Part shown: positions 18,565-30,200 of the stretch, in pieces
Layout: the number at the start of each line of letters is the position of its first letter
Numbering within the stretch: position 1 is the first letter of the stretch
Assembly (NCBI GenBank): GCA_030248065.1
Contig: JASAMV010006793.1
Coordinates: forward strand, 1 to 64,000
Length of the DNA: 64,000 bases
Reading direction: 5' to 3'
DNA from: Rhynchonema sp. JSB1_4
Lineage: Eukaryota > Nematoda > Chromadorea > Monhysterida > Xyalidae
The notes under the pieces: model-generated
Seen by the model: the letters and a program-made list of their open reading frames with translations, nothing else
What the model was told of the DNA's origin: nothing
The model's database searches: none
Position numbers and translations under genes: made by a program

Positions 18565-20628
18565 ACTAGGATTAAAGTGCCCTCGGGCAACTGTATCTTG
18601 TTGCGCATAACAAAAGCCCTAAAGTTCTGATGCTATAAAGGGGATAAACAAGTAAATTACTGTTTTTCTGATGCTATAATGGGTTAAAACTAGAGTGACC
18701 AGACTAGATGCAGCAAGAACTTCAAGATACAGGCGCCGCGGGCGGGGCGGGAGGCTAGACAATCTTTTCGACCTGACACTGTCCGCTAAACATATAAGGA
18801 CACGCTGTCAGTTTTAGCTAAATCCCGGCATTTCAGTTCCGACCAACTCAGTCCTCCATTTCGGTCGCGATCGCGAAGCGATGACGGAGGAGTGCTGGCT
18901 TCCATAAACCGATGAATATCCAGTCACACCGACGGATCTAATGCGATGACGGACGAGTGCTGGCTTCCATAAACCGATGAATATCCAGTCACACCGACGG
19001 ATCTAATACGATGACGGACGAGTGCTGGCTTCCATAAACCGATGAATATTCAGTCACACCGACGGATCTAATACGATGACGGACGAGTGCTGGCTTCCAT
19101 AAACCGATGAATATTCAGTCACACCGTCGGGATCGCTAAACGATGACGGAGGAGTGCTGGCTTCCATAAACCGATGAATCTCCAGTCGCACTGACGGGAC
19201 CGCAAAGCGATGACGGACGAATGTTGGTTTCAATAAACCGATGAATATCCAGTCACACCGACGGATCTAATACGATGACGGACGAGTGCTGGCTTCCATA
19301 AACCAATGAATATTCAGTCACACCGTCGGGATCGCTAAACGATGACGGAGGAGTGCTGGCTTCCATAAACCGATGAATCTCCAGTCGCACTGACGGGACC
19401 GCAAAGCGATGACGGACGAATGTTGGTTTCAATAAACCGATGAATATCCAGTCACACCGACGGATCTAATGCGATGACGGACGAGTGCTGGCTTCCATAA
19501 ACCAATGAATATTCAGTCACACCGACGGGATCGCTAAGCGATGACGGAGGAGTGTTGGCTTCCATAAGCCGATGAATATGTATAAAGTCACACTGGCGGG
19601 ATCGCAACGCGATGACGGAGGAGTGGTGGCTGCCATAATCCGATGAATATCCAGTCACGTCGACGGGATCGCAACGCGATGCCGGAGGAGTCTGGGCTTC
19701 AGTAGCCGCCGAACAATTTAGCCTGCGGCAATAAAAAGGGCTAAAACTAGGATTAAAGTGCCCTAGGGCAACTGTATCTTGTTGCGCATAACAAAAGCTC
19801 TACAGTTCTGATGCTATAAAGGGGATAAACAAGTAAATTACTGGTTTTCTGATGCTATAATGGGTTAAAACCAGAGTGACCAGACTAGATGCAGCAAGAA
19901 CTTCAAGATACAGGCGCCGCGGGCGGGGCGGGAGGCTAGACAATCTTTTCGACCTGACGCTGTCCAATAAACATGTTGCAACTACCGCAAGGACATGCCG
20001 TCAGTCTTAGCTTGAAATCTTTGTGACTGATTTTGCGGAACTTTTGTCAGCGCTTTTTGGAGTCTCAGGGCCCTTACACCTGCGACCGTGTACAGGTCTG
20101 TTATCGCGCTTGCTGAAGTATTTTGCACTTGCGCTGTGTGGTGTTGCAGTGGCGCTGAGAGTCCGTCTTAGAGTTCCTTCGTTGGTTTGCCGAGTTTATG
20201 ATGTGTAATTGTAATGTAGGCTTGTGAAATGATTGAAAGGGTGGGACTGAGATGTGCCGAGATGAGATGCGCTGAGATAAAACATAGATATGATGTCGAA
20301 CCCGTCTTGTCTTGGAATTGGCTTGATCGGGACCGAAATGGAGGACTGAGTTGGTCGGGACTGAGATGCCGGGATTTAGCTAAAACTGACAGCGTGTCCT
20401 TATATGTTTAGCGGACAATGTCAGGTCGAAAAGATTGTCTAGCCTCCCGCCCCGCACGCGGCGCCTGTATCTTGAAGTTCTTGCTGCATCTAGTCTGGTC
20501 ACTCTAGTTTTAACCCATTATAGCATCAGAAAACCAGTAATTTGTTTATCCCCTTTATAGCATCAGAACTTTAGGGCTTTTGTTATGCGCAACAAGATAC
20601 AGTTGCCCGAGGGCACTTTAATCCTAGT
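18565..20628. mobile_element. 2.06-kb fold-back element with internal satellite
   Basis: The ends ACTAGGATTAAAG and CTTTAATCCTAGT are inverted and the arms match for about 300 bp. A direct copy of the left arm recurs at about 19746-20010, so there are three arm copies, two direct and one inverted. The satellite lies between the first two. No coding capacity is visible. Confidence 0.7.
18870..19690. repeat. 65-bp tandem satellite, about 13 units, with 199-bp higher-order unit
   Basis: Units begin CGATGACGGACGAGTGCTGG and end CACCGACGGATCTAA or variants. Three unit types (ending in TCTAAT, TCGCTAAA or CCGCAAAG) alternate, so 19073-19271 and 19272-19470 form two nearly identical 199-bp trimers. 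The first units are more uniform than the last ones. Confidence 0.85.
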
Positions 20629-21850
20629 ACCACTTTCTGTGCTTGTGCAACTGTAATAAATACTTTTAAGCTAAAGTGCACATTGTCACCGTGAGTGAGC
20701 AAAGTTTTTACATCACAAAGTATGTTTGAATTAAAGCATTAAAAACGTAATAGTGACCGCTTTTGTGTGTTGCGCAGTATTATGCCTGATGTAAACTCTC
20801 ATTATTTCTTTCGTGATCTGAGTTTCGGATTAGCTCTCGCTGTGAGCAGGATCGTGATTGACAGTTATTATTTATAACACACTAAATAACAATACGGCTG
20901 CGCGCCTAACGAGATCACACTGGAGTTGCTAAATCTTCAAAATTTGGCGGAGTTTACATAAAAAATGCGGCTTTTGATCTAAAATTAGCGATGTAGATGT
21001 CGGCTAATATCACCAAGGTGTCGACCTATGTTTCCGTGTCGGAAAATTTTGAAAGGTCGGTGTCGGTAACGACTCCGATTCCTACTTCTTGAGCATGACA
21101 TGACTCTGAACTAATCACCAAGTGTGATACTTACCTTGTTATCGGTAACGTTGTGACCGATACTTGACTTATCCGGTAAAATACAAATAGTTTGCTTCTC
21201 GTCGTGTTGCACGTTTTTCAAATTTCTGATGAAACTTTTTCAGAGCCAAGTATCAAAAATGGCCGACATCTGGTACAGCTGAATAATGTGCTTGCAACTC
21301 GTCATCATAGCGTGATTTGTTTTGATTGAATATTTATACAAAACTGTATTTATGTGTGCAGATATACTCGCATTTTTCTCCCGAAGGATTTATGATCTTT
21401 TGAAAGAAATTGTCACTGTTACAGAAAATTACAAGCTAGAATTTTCGTTTTCTTTTCTCCAAGATCCAATGCTCGCTCAAAATCTAACGATTCATGAGCT
21501 TTTGCCTGATTTGCAATAAAAATGCCGCTGGTCCAAAATTATTTTTGTTCCCGTTTGTGCCGATTCAATCGCTTCGATCTCGGCCAATTTTCATCCGATT
21601 AATTTTATCTTGGTGGTGTTCTGATCGCACGCACCCCAGCTACCAGTTAAAATCGTAAAAATGGTACTTTTAGCAATGAGTCCCCCCTTTAATGATCAGG
21701 CTCGTTGTTGCGTTCAACGCAACATTTAGGCTGTGCGCGTTAATAAAGCATGCTTCATCATTTATCATCGTTTATTTTTGCAGTAGTTACAAGCCACAAG
21801 GAATAAGTCGTAATACTGCAAGCCACAAAGGATAAATCGTAATGCCAAGC
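20629..21850. other. No gene; short minisatellite at the end
   Basis: No coding signal. From about 21785 a unit of roughly 30 bp (AAGCCACAAGG...AAATCGTAAT) repeats two to three times. It resumes at 22355 beyond the next element, so that element interrupted the array. Confidence 0.5.
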
Positions 21851-22351
21851 CAGGGTTGAAAAAATTCTTTAACAAGTTTTTTTAAATTTTTTTGAAAAAA
21901 ATTGTTTTTTTAAAAAGTCCCTGACCAATTCTTATAAAGTCATTGTGCGACCAATATCAGACACAACAGTTTGTGGTCGAATAAACAAGAACCACTCATA
22001 AACCACACAGAATTGAGAATATAAGCTGCCGAAATACTTGTCGGGTCGCTGAATCAGTCGTATATGACCGACCCGATGAGGTATGACACCGAAGTACCAT
22101 GTAGGTACATGCATATACTGTGTCTCATGGATCACGGGAAGGTATGATAACATCATTTGGGGCATCTTAGGTACCAAATACATGCCCCAAAAGTGATTTT
22201 GTGAAGAAAATTTTTCGACCCTTGAGAAAATGACAAAATAACCCCCAAAAAGACCATTTTTGGACGTTTTATAACATTTTGTTTCCACGGAAATTTAAAA
22301 AAAAAATTTAAATTCTTTTAATTTTTCTAAAAATTTTTTTGCCCAACCCTG
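21851..22351. mobile_element. hAT-like element, CAGGGTTGG family
   Basis: It runs from CAGGGTTGAAAAAATTC to TTGCCCAACCCTG. Its core (about 21955-22290) matches 30460-30810 closely, so it is the same family as the element at 29956. The flanks TGCCAAGC and CCGTAAGC agree only partly. The site lies in a minisatellite. It contains one end of the ATTGGTCGCAC family near 21930. Confidence 0.65.
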
Positions 22352-24212
22352 CCGTAAGCCACAAGGGACAAATCGTAATACTGTACGGCTTGCGGTCCCA
22401 GACCATCTCCGTGGAAGTTGACGCACTAAAATGGTTCGGGTTACTGTAGCCACGTTTTGCATGCCCTGCGCGTGAAAGCGCCAAACCTTTAGCATGCTGG
22501 AACTTGGCGTCCTGTGCTTATTGGCTTCACACGCAAAGAGCATACAACGCGCGGCCACAGCATATCCCACGAACCGCGCAAATTCGGGGTGATACGGTAT
22601 GGTTTTGGACTCGCAAAGCATCGCTGGTTTTGCTTTTACAAGCCCCTCGGGCTGGGGAGGCGTTGCTGGCAGGGCCGGAGGTTTCTGCAAATGAAATCAC
22701 AGTGCCAAATCAAATAATTTCATCATTCATTCTCACTGATAGCTTGACCATGCAATATTGACAATAATTTCCGACTTTCTATGGCTGGAAATTTTGGCGG
22801 TCATCGTCGTTCTTGGTTGGAGATCGAAACTAGAGCGATATCAAGCTTGGTGCGATTGGATCGGACCGGTCCTGACCTGACATTTTTTATTGACGAGATC
22901 AAGATTTTTTGAAGCCACCAATTCGACGGGCGTGAAAGTTGTCCATTTCACACTTGGGAACAACTTCTGCGCTGGTCGCAATTGTCTGCAGTAATGCCAT
23001 AATACCGCTGGTCAAAAGTGTCACATCACATGACTATGTAAGTCCAGGAAGAGTCCGATCCGATCACCATTTTTGATATCACTCTCATTGTTTCTCCATG
23101 ACGCTCATTACCCTTTGGTTGGGAGGCGGGGTTGGTCGGGGATGAAACTAAACAGGGATTTTTTGAGATGGCCATTGAGCACTGCGCGCAACAATTTTTT
23201 CATAAAAATCGTGCTCTGTTGTTGTGTCATGCAACATGAAAACAGCTCCCATCTACATTTTAAAATTTTTCGGGTCGTAATGAATCTGCAGAACCGTTTT
23301 TGAAAACTGGTTTTTAATCGCGAAAAGTGTAATGCCCGATACCTTGGAAAAACATGCCGATAGCCGATATTTTTTGGGTGCCGATACCCGATACCTTCCG
23401 ATCCTTACGTACCACCTTGTTCATGTTCTCATGTGTATCGTAGGTCACTTTATACTTTGTCTCGTTGCGATACACGCAACATTTTCTCACGCGTTGATTG
23501 GCTCACGCGCGACCAACAGCCAATCAGCGCGTCTGAAAATGTTCCATCTATCGCAACGAGACAAAGTATAAATTGGCCTTGATATTCAGGAATTATTATT
23601 CTCTCTTGTCTCACTGTGTGTTTTGTCCGATGTTTGTCTGACATTTATACATTTTTGTTTTTGTGCGTTGATTGTTATGACATCTTTCGATCTAACTGTA
23701 TTCATCTGTGTTCTGTCAGAAGTGGAATCTGAACTTGTTTTTTCTCATCGAAAAAATGTGTTATGCTGTAATAGTTGAATTCTTGTGTACAAAATGATAA
23801 AATTGTACATGTGACAGCGACCTGTCTATCTTCTTCCTATACCTATATGTATAAGAATGTTTGTGCTGTGCGCACACAGTATTTGCACTCGAAGTTCCAC
23901 AGTGATGTTCACATGGTGCCATATGTCACAGAACATATCGGTGTGGACCAAAGCCTGATTTCGGCGTATGCGCGCTCCGCCGATATTCAAAACAAACCGG
24001 TCCCAATTTCGCATGTTGGGAAAAGCTTGTCCAGTTCCCTTGAGAAAAAGAAAACGCGAATTTTCGATTTCGCGACAGAAGGCACGGGTTTGCTCAAGGT
24101 TTGACCTAAGCCTAAACCTAGTAAGCGCTGCGAAACTGGGAAGTCAATTTTGAAACTGGACTAGCTTTTCCCAAAATGCCCTGATTTCCAACTTTGAAAC
24201 ATCACCATAAGC
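22352..24212. other. No gene; dispersed-motif pair and a fold-back
   Basis: Copies of a dispersed motif (GATATCAAGCTTGGT...GGATCGGAC) stand in inverted orientation at 22838-22872 and 23044-23083. A GATACC-rich stretch lies at 23330-23395. I could not support an exon, although the first exon of the next gene begins at its edge. Confidence 0.45.
23449..23572. repeat. Fold-back MITE, about 125 bp
   Basis: The arms TTTATACTTTGTCTCG and CGAGACAAAGTATAAA continue into GATTGGCT and AGCCAATC at the centre. The element at 46364-46494 has the same layout: inverted ends and central GATTGG/CCAATC. Confidence 0.7.
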
Positions 24213-27200
24213 ATGAGTGGTTGGACTGGTGGTCGCGGTGACAGAGGTGCCAGCAGCACAGCAACCAGTGCACGTGGCATGGCAGCGCTCGTGGATGTGC
24301 AGCACACTGCGGCAGCACACGCCGTAAATCGGCCACATCACAAACACGTGACCCGCACTGAGCAGCCCAACACTAGTCCTCGTCCCTTCTATGCACCCAT
24401 ATTGTGGGACGGGGACAATGTTGTGGCATATTGGTTGCAGCACGCAGTACAACCCAATGTTTCTAGTGCCGGGAGTGTTGCGGGTGCAGATGCGCAGTTG
24501 ACGGATGAACAGTGTGGATGGAAAAGGTGGGGTGGGTATTGGTCGCACAATGACTTTATAGGAATTGGTCAACTTTTTTCCTGAATTGTAAAGCAGGAAA
24601 GTGGCGGGGCAATGACGTTGCATTGCACAATCACACACAAAGAATGCAGTCACCAAACTGTTTCAGATGTTTTGCGAGAATCGCAAGTAGCACAGTGGTT
24701 AAAAGTGACTGAACGTGAAAATCAGGATTGATTTTGATGAATTCTTATATGGTCATTGTGTGACCAATAGTTCGGCAGACCGGAGTCAAATTTGGTGATG
24801 GGGATGTTGGCAGGGTTTGGTTGGAAACAACTTACAACTGATCCAAGCTAGAGCAAATTGTTCAGACGTCAGCTTTGGTCGTCAACTCAAATGTGTATAC
24901 AACAGATTGTGTTTTCGAATCACATGTTTTGCGGCTGAAAAATCGTGCACCACCGGCACCACTGTCAGGTTCAGCAACGCACCAGTGATCGCCGCGCTTG
25001 AAACATTAGGTGGCGGTCTGAATGGGCAAGGCGATCAAGATGACAAAGCGCCTGTATTATCAAGTTCACCCAAGGGCGCCAAGCTCGCGACGGCGGTAAA
25101 GGCTGGTCACCCACCGGGCATGGAACGATATGTCAATCAGGTGCAGGAGGCTAAAATGAAGATCAGAAAGAACGAACAGCGTTGCAGGTTTATTCGCAAT
25201 GCCTCCCTTGTATCGATCCCACTCAGGATTGTGTGAATGTGTGAGTGTGTCACCCGTTTTTCATACACATTTTATCGATTCTGTAACAAGGAAAACAAAC
25301 GCACTAAGATTTGATTTTAGTCGAAACCGATGCGTTCTCACAAGGTTTGGCGGGATGGAAGCAAAATTGGAAGCGGCGCTCAGAGAAAGTTTGTTTTTGG
25401 TTCCGATACATTTTACACTGTAAATGTAGAAATACAAACATTTTTATTACCTATGGTATAACAGAAACGGAACAAATTTGATCGACATTTGCCCCCAGTG
25501 CTCAAATTTTTCTATGAGGAACACGCCCCCGAAGCGACCGCTATGTATTGGTCGCACAACGACTATGGGTGATATTTTCGAAACGGTGTAACGGTCAGTT
25601 GGGTGTAAAAGTCGGTGGAAAGCTCGGTCGACAGCTCAGTGTGATAGACCTCGGTGTAAACTTGAAACATTCCACGTTAATAACAGGCAATGTTTCACGT
25701 TTACACCGAGCTACGCCGACCGAGCTTTCGACCGAACTTTACGCCGACCTTTACACCCAACTGATCTTTACACCGTTTCGAAAATTCCACACTATATAAG
25801 CAAGAATTCATCAAATCAATCCTGATCTTCACCTTCAGTCACTCTTAACCACAGTGCAATTTGTGATTCTCACAAAACATTTTCAGCTGAAAATAATCTG
25901 GCAGATCAACCACGTTGCCGCAGGTCTGAAACATTCTCTTTACTACATGCTTTGTGTGCGATCACGCAACGCAACGTCATTGCCCCGTCACTTTCCCTCT
26001 TTACGATTCAGGAAAAAAATTTGACCAATTCTCATAAAGTCATTGTGCGACCCTGATGAAGTGGCTCAACTCAGGTCGGCGCCTGGAGAGAGGAACATTT
26101 TGCTCTGACTGACCAGCAGGTTGATGTTTCATTATTTGTCTCGCAGAAAGGAGGAAAACCACTTCACAGCTGGTGACTTGACCCAACACACACTGCATGA
26201 CGTCATGCATGCCATAAGCCAGGCCTGACTGCACACGTGTGTGTTGGTCCAACACACACGTTGGAACAACACCAATCTGGGCTTTTGACCTGCCCGTTCG
26301 CAACAGACGTAACGCATGCAGATAATGCTGCCTATTGGATCGTTTTACCAAACATTATGTGGGTGGGTGTGGTTGGCGGCCAACGCTGTGCAAATGAGTG
26401 CAACAGTTTGTTCTTGTTGTGTGCGTTTTGTTCACAAGTCTTTCTGTCTGCACTCGCCGTGTTGCATCATGGCAGCAGATGCGCTGTTCGAAACACAATA
26501 CGGATATCTGAATTGAAAATATTTTTTGAATCAGAATACAAATATATGAATAATAATCAAAAATGTCTTGTATTTTTGCTCACGTCGCTGTATGAAATCC
26601 ACAACTTTTTATCCAACATTTGGTCATTTTTGTTATTCGTTTCCTTTCCTAACGTTTTTTCCATTGTTTTATCGTGAGATCTGGAATCATTAATTTTTTA
26701 ATCTGATTTTTCTCCGGCAATTTTTCAACTACAGTCAAACCTCCACATAGTGAAGAAACGGGAACTTATTCTGTTAATTTTGCGTCCGCTGTCAAAGACT
26801 TCAAAGCACTGCTGACACTCCTATTTCAGTAATTTTCATTCCACAAATTACCCAGCATTCTTACTGTACTCAGCCGTTTTTTCCTCATGGTTTCCGTTTC
26901 CATCCCGATTTATTGTTCCTAGCGCCCTTTCGCATTCGTCATAACTTTACTGTATGTTTCAGTTCGGCAGCGGCCCGAATCGACGCGACTGGCGAAAGTG
27001 TTGAATTACCAAATTTCTGGCCACGCCATAGCACCTTGTGGTCACTGGTGACCATGTCATCCGGCTCTGTTGGCACGCCGATTGGAGGCGGTGTGGTCGT
27101 ATCAGGTATCGATCGGCTTGTCTTGCATTTTTCTTGTGTTGTTCATTTCTGATCGAAGTTAGGGCTTGGGGGGGGGGGGGAGAAAAAAAATATTTTCTCC

Positions 27201-30200
27201 CCCCTTACCGCGTCTTTTTAGAGGGAAAGCGCGGCGGGGGGGGGCGGGGCCGGGGAGGGCGTGATCCGCCGGGGGGCCCCGCGGCTTCGTGCGGCCTCCC
27301 CGACGATGACCTGGTGCACCGCCCGTCTCTGTGAAAACGGGTGGCCAAGACATAGGGCCGGTCAAGACGTAGGGTTCGGCGACACGTAGGGTTGGACAAG
27401 ACGTAGGGTTCAAGCGGCAAGACGTAGGGTTCCCTGGTCAAGACGTAGGGTTCAGCACATTGTGTATGTACCGACGCATCAAACGGCCACGCATGAAGTG
27501 GTGACGCACAGCGATCTTTTTTAGGCCCATGCGCCCTCGTACTCGGTCAAATCAGTGCGTGATTTTGAGTATACATGATGTGCAATGTGTTGGGAATGGA
27601 GTAATTTTGAAATCTGCTATTCCACCATCGGCGAATCTTGCGGATCGCATAATATAATGCGATTTACTAGGCTAAGTGGAGTAAACGTTGTTGAATCGTG
27701 TAGAACTGTGCAAAATCTATAACTTGCGACAAACCGCATCGTCATATCACATGAATCGAGAGAGGCATGAAAGATTCGCCGTGCCGGTCGTCACCGGCTG
27801 TCGAGGGTCTGTTGGCGTATCGCAGATTTCGGCAAGGTTCCACTACGATGGATGATTATTCACATCTAATCATTTTGCCAACATCCGTGGGGAACTTTAG
27901 CTGAAAAAAATCATCGAAATACGTTCAGTAAATCGCAACTTGTGGTTGTTTTAGCAAAGAGCATGCCGTTTTATTAAGTATCCATTAAGGGATAATAGTG
28001 ACTTGCTGAGAACTTTCGGTAAAAATAAAAAAGATCAGTGGATACTGGACCGATAAAGTTTGTTGACCACTCATATTGAAGCCATGGATGTCACCAATGC
28101 AACAATGCCCTTGTCTTTTCTCTATCGTTGAGATCTTGCTTGTAGCGGCCAAGAATACACTTTTAAATTCGAAGTTGAAAAGCGGACCAATTTTAAAACG
28201 CATACAGTGCAATGAATTTTACGCACTAAGAGGTGCCGTTTGTTTTACTGCATTCATTGTGACTTCCTACAGGTCCGCGAACATGATTTAAACGTAGGTG
28301 TCATCAGACCCCAAAGTTTAAAACTGAGTATTACCGTAGGATTACTGTAGATGACGTAGAGTTCGAAAATAACAAAAACCTTTGATCCTCCACATAAACG
28401 CGTCGAATTTGGTATCGTTCTGCGTCATTTTCCGCGCTGAAGACAACTGTCACAAAATTAATTCTAAAGTCTTACAAATGAAAAATCATTTTTGCGTCGA
28501 TATCACCTTTTTGTGAAAGAGCTTGGGCGGCCCATAATCGTGGTGTGCAAATGAATGAAGATCAAGTAACTTGAGACAAACAGCTAACTATTGCACCTTT
28601 ACCAAACTGAAGTGCCACATACCGACCGAGGGCACCCAAGCACACCGCAACAAATTGACATCGACCAAAGAACATGATGGTTCTTTTCAAAAAAGGCTGA
28701 AAAGAATATTGTGATAATCGTCTTCAGCGCTGAAAATGACGCAGAACGATACCAATCTCGACGTATTTATCTGGAGGATCAAAGGTTTTTGTTATTTTCG
28801 AAATCTACGTCATCTACAGTAATCCTACGGTAATACTCAGTTTTAAATTTTGGGGTCTGATGACACCTACGTTTAAATCATGTTCGCGGACCTGTAGAAA
28901 GTCAAAATGAGTGCAGTAAAATAAACGGCACCTCTTAGTGCGCAAAATTCATTGCACTGTATGCGTTTTAAAATTGGTCCTCTTTTCAACTTCGTATTTA
29001 AAAGTGTATTCTTGGCCGCTACAAGCAAGATCTCAGCGATAGAGAAAAGACAAGGGCAATGTTGCATTGGTGACATCCATGGCTTCAATATGAGCGGTCA
29101 ACGAACTTTATCGGTCCAATATCCACTGATCTTTTTTATTTTTACCAAAGCTCTCAGCAAGTCACTACCATCCCCAGCAAACTTAATAAAACGGCATGCG
29201 CTTTGCTAAAAACAACCACAAGTTGAGATTTACTGAACGTATTTCGATGATTTTTTTCAGCTAAAGTTCCCCACGGATGTTGGCAAAATGATTAGATGTG
29301 AATAATCATCCATCGTAGTGGAACCTTGCCGAAATCTGCGATACGCCAACAGACCCTCGACAGCCGGTGACGACCGGCACGGCGAATCTTTCATGCCTCT
29401 CTCGATTCATGTGATATGACGAGGCGGTTTGTCGCAAGTTATAGATTTTGCACAGTTCTACACGATTCAATAACGTTTACTCCACTTAGCCTAGTGAATC
29501 GCATTATATTATGCGATCCGCAAGATTCGCCGATGGTGGAATAGCAGATTTCAAAATTACTCCATTCCCAACACATTGCACATCATGTATGTATATTCAA
29601 AAATCACGCACTGGTTTGACCGAGTACAAGGGCGCATGGGCCTAAAAAAGATCGCTGTGCGTCACCACTTCATGCGTGGCCGTTTGATGCGTAAGTACCT
29701 ACACAATGTGCTGAACCCTACGTCTTGACCAGGGACCCTACGTCTTGCCGCTTGAACCCTACGTCTTGTCCAACCCTACGTGTCGCCGAACCTTACTGTA
29801 CGTCTTGACCGGCCCTACATCTTGGCCAGGCACCGTGAAAACAGGTCAAAGCTTACCACCGAGGACACACTGTTCAATTCACATCATAGACTACGGCGGA
29901 GTTACTGCTTTCACATGGTGGGTTCTACATGCGAACGATTATGAGCAGATTATATCAGGGTTGGAAAAAAATTTTTTTTAAACAAGTTTTTTTTAAAAAA
30001 AAAATTTTTTTTTTTAAAAAATTTTTTTAAAAAGTCTCAGATTCGGGGAAATTTTACCAAATTTGCCTAAAAAACGCGCAAAATCGCGAAAAAATGCAAC
30101 TTTAGTTGACAAGTCACTTTTGTGACTTGGTTTGCATCACTTATGAAGGGTGTTTACGTCGTTTCGATGCGATCCAACAGTCTGTGCTTGTTATGGACCT

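Noticed and set aside
18225..20630. CRISPR-like array of regular repeats
   Set aside because: Units are contiguous tandem satellite without unique spacers, in an intron-bearing animal genome.
27985..29209. Matching 75-85 codon frames in opposite orientation, resembling a duplicated gene
   Set aside because: They are the two arms of the Foldback-type element. The similarity follows from the inverted repeat.
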